Shown here: piece by piece, positions 18,309-26,964 of the stretch
Numbering within the stretch: position 1 is the stretch's first letter
Layout: every line of letters starts with the position of its first letter
Origin: Chloroflexota bacterium
GTDB taxonomy: Bacteria > Chloroflexota > Anaerolineae > Aggregatilineales > Phototrophicaceae
Length of the DNA stretch: 64,000 nucleotides
Assembly (NCBI GenBank): GCA_026707225.1
Contig: JAPOXG010000081.1
Coordinates: 1-64,000 of the forward strand
Reading direction: 5' to 3'
Notes under the pieces: generated by a model
What the model saw: only the letters and a program-made list of their open reading frames with translations
Databases searched by the model: none
Told to the model about the DNA's origin: nothing
Program-made: the position numbers and the translations under genes

Positions 18309-20027
18309 GTGCGCATTCCGCAACCAGCCAGCCAACTTGAACCACCCAAGATAAGCCTGCTCTGGCTCGATAACGAAGCGGCCAGCCGCGCGACCGCTAA
18401 AGACCCCTCGCTCAGCGACGACCTGCGCCTCAAAGTCATCGCTGATGTGATGTCGCCGCATGTAGATTATTTGCGTCCGATTCACAACCTGCTCGCGACT
18501 CTGCTGACGGACGAAGCGACGCTGCGCTATCGGCAGGATGTCTTTGAGGATTGCCTGGAGAATCCGGAATTCACCGCGAGCTTGCGCGGTCTGCTGCCGC
18601 AGATCCGTGACTTGCACAACACCGTTCGCGATATCCGCGCGCGCCGCAATCAGGTCTCGCTTGTGCTCTCCCGCCTGACTGAGCTGGAGAATTATATCGA
18701 ATGCGTGAGCGCGCTTGACGCGCTGATGCGGCAGCACTCCAACGATCTCAAAGCCGCTGGCTGGAAATCGCTGGCGGCAGAATTGCAGCGCATCGTGAAC
18801 GAGCCGGCTTTCAGGCAGATGATGGAGGAATTGCCACCGCTGCGCGCCGAAATCCGCCAGGTTGTCAGCGTGACCGTCGGCGTCAACTTATCGCCCGATT
18901 TGAAGCCGGTGGCGGCAACGCTGCTGTCGCTCAACAAGCAGCGCTTTCGCGGTCCCCGCTTTTTCCGCAAATTTTGGGGCATCGACGATGAGGACGCTCA
19001 GCGCGGCATCAGCGCCTTGCGCGAATCGCCCGATGCGGGACCTTACCGCCATGGCAGCATCCTGGCGGAGCGGCGGGAAACGCTGGATCGGCTGGCGGCC
19101 AACGCGCTGTTCAGCGATCTCGGCGTCGTGCTCGATGATGTCATTCGCCCGATCGCAAAGGCGCTTGAGCGGTACACTCATGTTCGCAGCAGTCTGTTGC
19201 GCGCTATGGAGCCGGAGATCGCCTTCTACGTCGGCGGCGCCCAACTGGTCAGCGCCTTGAGGGAGCGCGGCTTGCCGCTCTGTCGCCCCCAGCTGCTCCC
19301 GCTTGATGAGCGGCGGCTGGAAGCGCGCGCCCTCTACAACCTGGATCTGGCGCTGCGCCTCGCGCGGCAGGAACGGGAGGGCGGCTTGAAGGCGCATATC
19401 GTCAGCAACGATGTGACATTCGACGAGAACGGGCGCATTCACATTCTGACTGGACCCAACCGCGGCGGCAAAACGACATACCTTCAAGCGATTGGCTTGC
19501 TGCATGTGCTGGCGCAGACGGGCTTGCCTGTGCCGGCCGAGTCGGCGGCGCTCAGCCCGGTTGACGGCGTCTATCTGCATTTTCCGGCGGAAGAAAAACC
19601 CAATATGGAGAGCGGCCGCTTAGGCGAAGAGGCGGGGCGTTTGCGGGAAATCTTCCGCCGCGCGACCCGGCACAGCCTGCTGCTGCTCAACGAGTCGCTG
19701 GCCAGCACCAGCGCGACCGAGAGTTACTTCCTGGCTCGTGATGTTGTCAGCTGCCTGCGGATATTGGGGGCGCGCGCTCTGTTTGTGACGCACCTGCACG
19801 AATTGGCCGCCGACTGCGAATCCATCAATAGCGAGGTCGCTGGCGGCAGCCGCGTACAGAGCCTGATATCGCAGGTGAAAGAGGGCGCGGATGGCGTGCG
19901 GCGCACCTACAAGGTCCGGCCGGCGCCGCCTCGCGGGCAGAGTTACGCGCGGGAAATCGCTCGCCAGTATGGTATCAGCTTTGAGCAGTTGCAGGCGCTC
20001 TTTGTTGAAGGGCAAGACGGGGGATAG
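18309..20027 (+). CDS. MutS-family ATPase lacking the mismatch-binding domain
   Basis: 572 residues. The C-terminal half is the MutS/Msh ABC-type ATPase: Walker A GPNRGGKTTYLQ (about 382-393), a signature-like NMESGRLGEEAGRLREI, and a Walker B region LLLLNESLASTSATE where the usual DE is NE (about 458-470), then FVTHLHELA. The N-terminal half is helical, like the MutS core/lever domains (RQDVFEDCLENPEF). The mismatch-reading domain I and connector are absent, and there is no C-terminal Smr domain, so it is neither MutS1 nor MutS2. It probably acts on branched DNA or has another role. The start is uncertain (GTG 18309 or TTG 18291). Confidence 0.82.
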   Translation: MRIPQPASQLEPPKISLLWLDNEAASRATAKDPSLSDDLRLKVIADVMSPHVDYLRPIHNLLATLLTDEATLRYRQDVFEDCLENPEFTASLRGLLPQIRDLHNTVRDIRARRNQVSLVLSRLTELENYIECVSALDALMRQHSNDLKAAGWKSLAAELQRIVNEPAFRQMMEELPPLRAEIRQVVSVTVGVNLSPDLKPVAATLLSLNKQRFRGPRFFRKFWGIDDEDAQRGISALRESPDAGPYRHGSILAERRETLDRLAANALFSDLGVVLDDVIRPIAKALERYTHVRSSLLRAMEPEIAFYVGGAQLVSALRERGLPLCRPQLLPLDERRLEARALYNLDLALRLARQEREGGLKAHIVSNDVTFDENGRIHILTGPNRGGKTTYLQAIGLLHVLAQTGLPVPAESAALSPVDGVYLHFPAEEKPNMESGRLGEEAGRLREIFRRATRHSLLLLNESLASTSATESYFLARDVVSCLRILGARALFVTHLHELAADCESINSEVAGGSRVQSLISQVKEGADGVRRTYKVRPAPPRGQSYAREIARQYGISFEQLQALFVEGQDGG

Positions 20028-20159
20028 CGCTGAACACTGGTCTTGAGCCAAATCGGCGCATCGTGCGCGGAATTGCAGGACCTGTCAACTGGATTGCTTT
20101 CCCGGAATTCTTGATGATGATATGATTCTACCGTAACTGTATAGTCATCGGCAGGAATC

Positions 20160-21851
20160 GTGGCCATAACCGCTCCTCTTACGTTAGCCCGCGTCGTTGT
20201 CATCGCATTGTATGTTGTCATTCTGCCAGTCAGTTTTCGCTGGCTAATCCCAAGCCTGTCATCCACGGCAAAGAAGCTCGCCATTATCACGCTGGCGGCG
20301 CAAGCGCTAGTCGTGGCGATTGCGCTGTATGGAGCTGGTACTGATACATATTTTCTTCGGCTGTTTCACATCCACCGGGAAGAAAGTATCACTACCGCCG
20401 TCGCGGGCTTGCAGCTAGCGCTTATTGGGGAGTTGGCCTTGTTAACGGCTTGCTGTGGACAAGGGCGACCGGCTTGGAGCCGTTTGCATATGGCTGGCTT
20501 GGGCTTGCTTTTCTTCTTCTTGGCTTGGGACGAGCTGTTTATGCTGCATGAATATATGGGGTTGGAGCACTGGGAACTCGCCTACGCCGTCTTAGGCTTG
20601 CTTGTCGTAGCATTAACAACATTGGTCATGGTGCGCTCGCCGCGGCATACTTGGATCTGGTACATTTGCCTCTTGACTGGTCTGGCTATTACTGCGGTTG
20701 GAGCGCTACTGATAGAACAGTTGCGCTTCATGCGCGTTTGCGGCGAATTGGGCCTCGTCCATCATTACACATTTCTCGACAGAGATATTTGTCTAACTTA
20801 TCTCATTGAAGAGCCAATGGAGATGCTTGGCGTTTGGCTTATGCTGGTTGCCACCCTTGGCTTGCTTTCGATCGTGGTTGCGCAGCCGAAGCTCCCGCTG
20901 CGTGCGCTTCTTTACGTGCTGCCGATCGTATCGTTTCTCGCGATAATCTCGATTAGAAATCCAAGCGTGGAGGCAGTTCAACGCAGGATTCAGGCGGACT
21001 CCGCTGATGTGACTTTCGAGTCGGGCATTCAGCTATACGGCTCTCAGATGGAGCGCGGTCCAGACGAAACAGATCTTCAAGTTGTTCTGTGGCTGTCAGC
21101 ATCGCCCTTCCGCTATCATGGGCTGGGCTATTCCATCCATCTGATTGACCCGATCAGCGCGACGTCTTATTCAAGTGAGAATGTGTTCGTCACTGTGTCA
21201 GGAAAGCGTATTCGCGGTCCTTGGTATCTTCCGGTGTATCGACAGTTTCGCCAACTTGGTGTCCCGGCGCAGGTCCCGCGGAACAGAGCGTTCTTGGTCG
21301 TACTGAGCATGTGGCGCGAGGCAGGGGATGAGTACGTGCTTCAGAGAATCGTCTCGAGTGATCACAAGCTTCTCAGCGACTCACAAGTCGTTTTGGGTGA
21401 GGTAGTTCTTCCTAGGGGAAGGGCGGCCTATGCTTTCTCCCCCCTAGCGGGCTTCGACAACGCGATAACGCTCGGCGCGGTCGACCTTCCTGCGCAGGCT
21501 CGCCCAGGAGACACGCTCTCTATCACCTTCAGCTGGCGCGCTGAACAAGTGGTTACTGAGGACTACGTCCAGTTTCTGCACTTTGGCAACGAAAAGACGG
21601 GCGAGTGGTGGGTATATGACAGTCCGCCCTTGGGAGCGCGCTTGCCGAGCCGGCTTTGGTACAGTGGCCTCGCCGACTTCGAAACCTGGGAGATTCCCCT
21701 GCCAGCCGATCTCGCGCCTGGGCGGTATCTGGTCTTTACCGGCTTGTATCGCGCCAGTGATTTGGAGCGGCTGGAGGCGAGAGATGCGGGAGGCGGGCAG
21801 TTTCTCGATGCTCGCGTGCCGCTCGGCGCCATGATCCTTGAGCGCGGCTAG
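20160..21851 (+). CDS. multi-pass membrane protein with C-terminal beta domain, copy A
   Basis: 563 residues: about eight transmembrane helices (to ~265), then a long extracytoplasmic part. Within the membrane region, D124-E125 and H130-E131 (DELFMLHEY) and E217-E218/E221 (EEPMEML) are conserved with copy B. The last ~100 residues (YVQFLHFGNE to VPLGAMILE, with LPADLAPGRYLVFTGLY) match the beta-sandwich found at the C-terminus of Chloroflexi GT39-type membrane glycosyltransferases, but no GT39 catalytic DE loop is evident. The start is GTG with CAGGA upstream. It is one product of a tandem duplication; copy B is at 22296. Function unknown. Confidence 0.75.
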   Translation: MAITAPLTLARVVVIALYVVILPVSFRWLIPSLSSTAKKLAIITLAAQALVVAIALYGAGTDTYFLRLFHIHREESITTAVAGLQLALIGELALLTACCGQGRPAWSRLHMAGLGLLFFFLAWDELFMLHEYMGLEHWELAYAVLGLLVVALTTLVMVRSPRHTWIWYICLLTGLAITAVGALLIEQLRFMRVCGELGLVHHYTFLDRDICLTYLIEEPMEMLGVWLMLVATLGLLSIVVAQPKLPLRALLYVLPIVSFLAIISIRNPSVEAVQRRIQADSADVTFESGIQLYGSQMERGPDETDLQVVLWLSASPFRYHGLGYSIHLIDPISATSYSSENVFVTVSGKRIRGPWYLPVYRQFRQLGVPAQVPRNRAFLVVLSMWREAGDEYVLQRIVSSDHKLLSDSQVVLGEVVLPRGRAAYAFSPLAGFDNAITLGAVDLPAQARPGDTLSITFSWRAEQVVTEDYVQFLHFGNEKTGEWWVYDSPPLGARLPSRLWYSGLADFETWEIPLPADLAPGRYLVFTGLYRASDLERLEARDAGGGQFLDARVPLGAMILERG

Positions 21852-21894
21852 GCATCGTCTTTCCATTCGTTGCCGCATAGGGCGCTAGCGCGGG

Positions 21895-22061
21895 CAAGGC
21901 TTGCCAGCCGCGTACGACTTTGTGATAATGTAATGACCGTTGGCGGGTTCGCGGGGTATGACAGCGATGGCGAAGCGCAGACGCAGGAAACCCAACATCT
22001 CACAGTCCGTGCTAGAGCAGGCGCGCCAAGGCGTCGTCGATGAAGGCCGCGCCGATGCCGC
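21895..22061 (+). repeat. 167-bp perfect direct repeat, copy 1
   Basis: As read by eye, bases 21895-22061 are identical to 24025-24191. The repeat contains a promoter and the first ~35 codons of the gene at 24088. It marks the 3' limit of a 2.13-kb tandem duplication. Confidence 0.85.
21901..21929 (+). promoter_or_regulatory. duplicated promoter, copy 1
   Basis: TTGCCA (21901-21906), a 17-base spacer and GATAAT (21924-21929) preceded by TGT, an extended -10. Identical to the promoter at 24031. Here it would drive only a truncated frame and possibly copy B downstream. Confidence 0.5.
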
Positions 22062-22125
22062 GTCGACTGACTTGTCATCTGCATCAGCTTCGTGGAGCTG
22101 CGGGCGCTCTTGGCCGAAGGGCTAG
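21958..22125 (+). pseudogene. truncated duplicate of the 24088 gene
   Basis: The first 35 codons (MTAMAKRRRRKPNISQSVLE and on) are the same as those of the intact gene at 24088. After 22061 the sequence switches to material resembling the 3' end of the MutS-like gene in another frame, and the frame stops at 22125. It is a by-product of the tandem duplication; a short chimeric peptide could still be made. Confidence 0.75.
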
Positions 22126-22295
22126 ACGGAGCCGATGGGCGAATTCCAGATTTGCGCCTTGCCCACTCATACAGCCAGTTCTTGGAAACTCACGGCGCGA
22201 GAGATTCCAGGGTCTGTCAATTCAGGAGGATGGCTATGGCGATACCGTTATAATGACGATCTGTACAGTGATATTCATAGCCATAGGCTGGGATA
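22073..22295 (+). other. duplicated tail of the MutS-like gene and upstream region of copy B
   Basis: Bases from about 22079 (atcagcttcgtggagctgcg) resemble the last codons of the MutS-like gene near 19974 (atcagctttgagcagttgca), including the shared gcgctctt and gaaggg blocks. Further on, gtctgtcaatt and ctgtacagtgatattcatag parallel the region before copy A. This places the left breakpoint of the duplication inside the MutS-like gene. A TATAAT lies at 22249-22254. Confidence 0.6.
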
Positions 22296-23990
22296 GTGGC
22301 TGATTCCCTTCCTTACACAACGACTCGCTTCGTTGTCATCGCGCTGTATGCGATAGTAGCGTTGATTAGTTATCGCTGGCTCATCCCGCGCCTGCCATCC
22401 GCTGCAAAGATTCTGGCGACCTTCATGCTGGCGACGCTAGCGCTAATCGTGGCGATAGCGTTTCGCGCAGCGCTGTCCAATTCGTATGTGCTTGCTCTGT
22501 TTCGCGTCAGCAGTGAATACAATGCGGCGGTCGCGTTTTCCGCCACGCAATTGGCGTTTGCTGCCGAGATTGCTCTGTTAACGGCTTTGCTTGCGCGCGG
22601 GCGCCCGCTATGGAGGCGCCTGTATATGCTTGTATTGAGCCTGCTTCTCTTCTACATGGCATGTGACGAGATGTTTGTTCTGCATGAATATGTCGATCGT
22701 TGGCATTTCATCTACGGCGTCTTGGGTCTGTCCGTCGCAGGGGCAACAGTCTTGGTTATGCGGCGCTCGCCTCGGCATACTTGGATCTGGCACATTTGTC
22801 TATTGTCTGGCCTGGCTGTAGGCGCGGCGGGAGCGCTTCTGGTGGAAGAGCTGAGATACCATGACATTTGTGGATATCTGGGATTCCTGTATCGGGACGC
22901 AGATCCGGCCAGAGACCGCTGTCTCGTATTCCTTATTGAAGAGTCCATGGAATATCTTGGCGTCTGGCTGGTACTGGTTAGTATGCTCGGATTCCTTTCG
23001 GATGTGGTCGCAAAGCCGAAGCGCCAATTGTGCTGGCTGCTCTACGCCTTGCCTGTCGTCTCATCTGTCCTTTGGGTCGCCATCAGCGATCCCGACCTGA
23101 ATCAAGTGCACCGGGATATTCAAAAGAGGCTGGGGTCACCAGCCGATGTGACCTTCGAGTCAGGCGTTACGCTCTACGGCTATCAGTTGAAGCAGAAACC
23201 ATTTGAAGATAGTCTCGATGTGAGCTTGTGGCTATCGGCATTGCCTTTCGGCTACCATGGGCTGGGCTATTCCATCCATCTGCTTGACCCACTCAGCGCG
23301 ACTTCTTATTCATCTGAGAATGCATACGTCAAGGTGTCGGGAAAGCGTGTTCGGGGTCCCTGGTATCTGCCCGTGTATCGCCAGAATCGCCAAGTCGGAA
23401 TCCCGGCACATGTCCCGCGAAACACAGCTGTCTTGGTCGTGCTGTCAGTATGGCGCGCGGCGGAAGATCACTTCACTCCGCAGATAATCGTTTCGAGTGA
23501 TCATCGACTTCTGAGTGACCGACATGTCGTAGTGGGTGAACTGGCGCTTCCAGCCGAATCGTCGGCCTCCGCGGCCGCCCCGATCGCGATCTTCGCAGAC
23601 CTTTTGACTCTTGGTTTGGTCGATTTGCCAGAGCGCGCTCGTCCAGGTGACATGCTTTCCATTGCCTTCAATTGGCGGGCTGATATCCAGATCACTAAGG
23701 ACTATGTTCAGTTTCTGCATTTTGTTCACCAAGAGAGCGGGGCGCAGTGGGGTTTTGACCAAGAGCCCCTGGGAGCGCGCATGCCGACACGGCTGTGGTA
23801 CGGCGGTCTCGCTGATTCTGAAACCTGGGAAATTCCCCTACCAGCCGATCTCGCGCCTGGGCGGTATCAGGTCTTTACCGGGCTGTATCGCGCCAGCGAC
23901 CTGGAGCGGCTGCCAGCGACCGACGCTGACGGCGCTCCTCATCCCGATGCTCGGATACCGCTCGGCGCAATTCACATCGAAGAACCCTAG
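22296..23990 (+). CDS. multi-pass membrane protein with C-terminal beta domain, copy B
   Basis: 564 residues, collinear with copy A over its whole length: eight predicted helices, the same D124-E125/H130-E131 (DEMFVLHEY) and EESMEYLGVW motifs, GYSIHLLDPLSATSYSSENA, and the GT39-type C-terminal beta domain ending PDARIPLGAIHIE. By eye, the N-terminal halves differ at roughly every second residue, whereas the last ~100 residues and the DNA after the stop are much closer, suggesting later gene conversion at the 3' end. The start is GTG 22296. Probably an envelope protein; no enzymatic role is proven. Confidence 0.75.
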   Translation: MADSLPYTTTRFVVIALYAIVALISYRWLIPRLPSAAKILATFMLATLALIVAIAFRAALSNSYVLALFRVSSEYNAAVAFSATQLAFAAEIALLTALLARGRPLWRRLYMLVLSLLLFYMACDEMFVLHEYVDRWHFIYGVLGLSVAGATVLVMRRSPRHTWIWHICLLSGLAVGAAGALLVEELRYHDICGYLGFLYRDADPARDRCLVFLIEESMEYLGVWLVLVSMLGFLSDVVAKPKRQLCWLLYALPVVSSVLWVAISDPDLNQVHRDIQKRLGSPADVTFESGVTLYGYQLKQKPFEDSLDVSLWLSALPFGYHGLGYSIHLLDPLSATSYSSENAYVKVSGKRVRGPWYLPVYRQNRQVGIPAHVPRNTAVLVVLSVWRAAEDHFTPQIIVSSDHRLLSDRHVVVGELALPAESSASAAAPIAIFADLLTLGLVDLPERARPGDMLSIAFNWRADIQITKDYVQFLHFVHQESGAQWGFDQEPLGARMPTRLWYGGLADSETWEIPLPADLAPGRYQVFTGLYRASDLERLPATDADGAPHPDARIPLGAIHIEEP

Positions 23991-24024
23991 GTCTCGTCTT
24001 GCGCTGAATCAATGAGGGCTCCGC

Positions 24025-24191
24025 CAAGGCTTGCCAGCCGCGTACGACTTTGTGATAATGTAATGACCGTTGGCGGGTTCGCGGGGTATGACAGCGATGG
24101 CGAAGCGCAGACGCAGGAAACCCAACATCTCACAGTCCGTGCTAGAGCAGGCGCGCCAAGGCGTCGTCGATGAAGGCCGCGCCGATGCCGC
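24025..24191 (+). repeat. 167-bp perfect direct repeat, copy 2
   Basis: Matches 21895-22061 base for base by eye. This copy carries the genuine promoter and start of the gene at 24088. Confidence 0.85.
24031..24059 (+). promoter_or_regulatory. promoter of the 24088 gene
   Basis: TTGCCA (24031-24036), 17-base spacer, GATAAT (24054-24059) with the extended TG element at 24051-24052. The gene starts 29 bases after the -10 box. Confidence 0.6.
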
Positions 24192-24483
24192 TACGTCGCG
24201 CGCGTCCGATTCGTCCGCGGGCGACAAGCCCGCCGCCGCTGCTGCCAAATCGCCGCCTCGCCGCCGCCGCGCCCTGCAGGCGGCTCAACTTGAGAGGCGC
24301 AAAGACGAAGGCGCCCTGGAAGGCGAATACGTCGCCGAATTGCTGGCCAACCCGACCAAAGTGGTCACGGAAGACGATCTGCGCGCCGATTATGGCTTTG
24401 TCATCAAAGACCTGCGCAATATGGGCATTTTGGCAGCCGGCTTGTTCATCGCCTTGATCTTCATCTCGCTCGTCCTGCTCTGA
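24088..24483 (+). CDS. small tail-anchored membrane protein
   Basis: 131 residues. A very basic N-terminus (AKRRRRKPN) is followed by an Ala/Ser/Lys-rich low-complexity stretch to about 70, an acidic helical part (EGEYVAELLANPTKVVTEDD) and a single C-terminal transmembrane helix (about 108-131, MGILAAGLFIALIFISLVLL), so the bulk should be cytoplasmic. ATG 24088 or 24097 are both possible starts. Function unknown. A truncated copy is present at 21958, and the EEP protein gene follows 27 bases later, likely in one operon. Confidence 0.7.
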   Translation: MTAMAKRRRRKPNISQSVLEQARQGVVDEGRADAATSRASDSSAGDKPAAAAAKSPPRRRRALQAAQLERRKDEGALEGEYVAELLANPTKVVTEDDLRADYGFVIKDLRNMGILAAGLFIALIFISLVLL

Positions 24484-24510
24484 TTCGGGCGCCTGCCCGG
24501 AGGCAGCGAC

Positions 24511-25647
24511 ATGCCCTGGTCATCCTTGCAGATCTTCCTGCGCCGCATATCGACCCCGCTTCGTCATCTGATCTCGTGCTACGCCCTGCTGGTCGCGCTC
24601 TTTACGCTGCTCAGGTTGCTGCGCGTCAACGGCGCGCCCGCGATCGACCTGGCAAATACCTTCGCGCCCTATTGGTTCATGCCGCTGGTCGTCACTTTTC
24701 CGCTTTCGATTATCGTCACGCGGGGTGGCGCGCTGCCCGCCGAGTATGCGCGCAAACGGCTGTCGCGGCTGAGCAAGACGGTTGATGGTCAAAATGCGCT
24801 GTCGAATCCGCCACGCTGGAGCGTGCTGCTGCAGATATGCCTGATCGCGATCGGCTTGTACTGGTTCGCCGCGCCCGGCATGTATCGGCCGGTCGAACCG
24901 CCCAAAGGCGAAACCTTTACGGTCGTGACCTTCAACGTGCAGGGCAGCAACCCTGAACTCAAGCAGGCGACCGACTGGCTCTTGGGGACGGCGCCCGATC
25001 TCATTGTGCTGCAAGAGACGGCGCCGGGTTACGATCAACGACTGGCGCCGCTGTATGATGTCTATGCCCACGAGGATCACATCGAAGGCAGCGCGCGCGT
25101 CTTCTCGCGTTATGCCATCTTGGAACGCGATATCCTCAGGATCGAGGATGAACCGGGGCTGGAGGCGCTGCGTTTGCTGCTCAATCTGGGCGGGCGCGAG
25201 CTGGCGGTGTATGCGGCGCACTTCACGCTGCCCTTGAAACCGCGCGCCCAATTCGACCCCCATGCCGATATCGGACCTGAAGCGCTGCTGCGTTATGACG
25301 AGCGCCGCCGAAACGCCCAGATCCGCCGGTTTCTCGCGGTGGCGCGCGTCGAATCAAAGCCCTATGTTGTCGCTGGGGATTTCAACATGAGCGACGCCTC
25401 GCTGATCTACGACGAAGTGGCGGCGCAGATGCAAGATGCCTGGCGCGGCGCCGGGGTCGGGGCAGGGCGGACCTGGCCCGTCGCCGAAGCCATCGGCTTG
25501 CCCCGCGTCATCCAGCCCTTGTTGCGCATCGATTACATCTGGCATAGCGCGGACCTGCGGCCGACGGCGGCGACTGTCGGTGAAGCCATCGGCTCCGATC
25601 ACTTGCCGGTCACGGTCGTCTTTGAGTGGCGCGCGGATACGACTTAG
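24511..25647 (+). CDS. membrane endonuclease/exonuclease/phosphatase family protein
   Basis: 378 residues. Three N-terminal hydrophobic helices (about 17-38, 47-68 and 105-125) tether an EEP catalytic domain: TFNVQG (first Asn), LQET (metal-binding Glu), AAHFTLP, AGDFNMSD (Asp/Asn pair), RIDYIW and GSDHLPV (catalytic Asp/His). Enzymes of this fold hydrolyse phosphodiesters in nucleic acids, lipids or inositides using Mg2+; an extracellular domain attached to the membrane suits a phospholipid- or nucleic acid-cleaving role, but the substrate is open. CCCGGAGG precedes the ATG. Confidence 0.85.
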   Translation: MPWSSLQIFLRRISTPLRHLISCYALLVALFTLLRLLRVNGAPAIDLANTFAPYWFMPLVVTFPLSIIVTRGGALPAEYARKRLSRLSKTVDGQNALSNPPRWSVLLQICLIAIGLYWFAAPGMYRPVEPPKGETFTVVTFNVQGSNPELKQATDWLLGTAPDLIVLQETAPGYDQRLAPLYDVYAHEDHIEGSARVFSRYAILERDILRIEDEPGLEALRLLLNLGGRELAVYAAHFTLPLKPRAQFDPHADIGPEALLRYDERRRNAQIRRFLAVARVESKPYVVAGDFNMSDASLIYDEVAAQMQDAWRGAGVGAGRTWPVAEAIGLPRVIQPLLRIDYIWHSADLRPTAATVGEAIGSDHLPVTVVFEWRADTT

Positions 25648-25666
25648 GCGATCGCCTCCATGCGCT

Positions 25667-25693
25667 GTGAGGGCGAGCCACTGGTTCGCTCGT
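25667..25693. repeat. decayed REP-like palindrome
   Basis: TGTGAGGGCGAGCCactGGTTCGCTCG keeps the outline of the TGTAGGGGC hairpin family with mismatches. It lies between two plus-strand genes. Confidence 0.4.
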
Positions 25694-25770
25694 TGTTTTC
25701 AAAATGGGTGCTGAGGGCGGGCAATTCACCGGCTCTTTCCTCGCACCGCATACCGCCTTATACTAAGGTC

Positions 25771-26802
25771 ATGGACGCGCGGCTGCAATTTATTCCGATC
25801 ATGATCGTCGGCTTTGGCGCTGCCCTCTGCCTGACTCCGCTGACGCGCCAAATCGCCATGCGCCTCGGCGTCACCGCCGCGCCCAACACGCGCAACATCC
25901 ATAACCGACACGTGCCACTAATGGGCGGCGCCGCCATTTACGTCGCTTTCGTCCTTTCCGTGCTGCTTTTCAGCCCGCCAGATCATCTGATTGAGCTTGG
26001 CGCCATCGTCGCCGGCGCGACCCTGCTGGCATTGATCGGCTATCTTGATGATCGGCGCCATCTTAACCCGCGGCTCCGCTTGTTTGTGATGACGGTCGCC
26101 GCGGCCGTGGCGGCGCTCTCCGGCGTACAGATACGCTATTTCGGCAGCGCGCTCATCGATATCCCGCTGACGCTATTTTGGATTGTCGCGCTGATAAACG
26201 CCGTCAACTGGATCGATAATATGGATGGGCTGGCGGCTGGCACCGCTGCTATTGCATCGGGTTTCTTCCTGCTGCTGGCGCTGTCGCAGGGGCAGATTCT
26301 GGTGAGCATGCTGGCGGCGGCGATCGTCGGCAGCGCGGTCGGCTTTTTGATTTACAACTTCAATCCGTCGAGCACGTTCATGGGCGACATGGGCGCTTAT
26401 ACGCTCGGATTCGTGCTGGCGATTCTGGCGATCAAGCTGAAATTCGCCGCCCAGCCGCTGAACGTCACCTGGATGACGCCGATATGCGTGCTGGCTTTGC
26501 CCATCGTCGATATCAACCTGGCGATCGTCACGCGCCTGCTGGAGCGGCGTCCGCTGATGCTGGCGGCGAAAGACCATGTCTCCCATCGCCTGCTCAGCCT
26601 GGGCTTGACGCAGCGGCAGACGCTGGCGCTGCTCTATCTTTTCTCCTTTCTGTATGGCTTGGTCGCGCTGGGGATCAGCCAGGCGCAACCCGATCAAGCG
26701 CTGGCGCTCGGTGGATTGGCTTTTCTCACGCTGGGCTTGATCTTCTGCCTCTTGATCTTGGTCCGCTGGCGCCAGCGGCGCGGCGCCGACAGCGCTGCTT
26801 GA
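25771..26802 (+). CDS. undecaprenyl-phosphate sugar-1-P transferase (WecA/TagO/MraY family)
   Basis: 343 residues and about ten transmembrane helices. The family signatures are present: GYLDDRRHLNPRLRL (Mg2+-binding DD), NAVNWIDNMDGLAAG (catalytic Asp region), GDMGAYTLGF and the loop RPLMLAAKDHVSHRLL with its His. The enzyme transfers a HexNAc-1-phosphate from a UDP-sugar to undecaprenyl phosphate, starting glycan or teichoic-acid-like polymer synthesis. The KDHVSHR loop resembles WecA/TagO more than MraY. The ATG at 25771 is used because it gives a normal N-terminus. No polysaccharide cluster surrounds it. Confidence 0.87.
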   Translation: MDARLQFIPIMIVGFGAALCLTPLTRQIAMRLGVTAAPNTRNIHNRHVPLMGGAAIYVAFVLSVLLFSPPDHLIELGAIVAGATLLALIGYLDDRRHLNPRLRLFVMTVAAAVAALSGVQIRYFGSALIDIPLTLFWIVALINAVNWIDNMDGLAAGTAAIASGFFLLLALSQGQILVSMLAAAIVGSAVGFLIYNFNPSSTFMGDMGAYTLGFVLAILAIKLKFAAQPLNVTWMTPICVLALPIVDINLAIVTRLLERRPLMLAAKDHVSHRLLSLGLTQRQTLALLYLFSFLYGLVALGISQAQPDQALALGGLAFLTLGLIFCLLILVRWRQRRGADSAA

Positions 26803-26964
26803 AGACCTTCTCCAAACAGCGGGCACAGAAAATTCTTGCTTGCTTGATGAGGTTGCCTCAAATTCGGAATACCGCTTCAAGGCAAATCTCGACTGCAATT
26901 TGTGTTGGAAGTCTGCCATAATGTTCCACTGTTATTCGGCTCATGAGCAATCTGAAATTGACCC

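Noticed and set aside
18309..20027. MutS2 with Smr nuclease
   Set aside because: The chain ends at ~570 residues, right after the ATPase domain, with no Smr motif.
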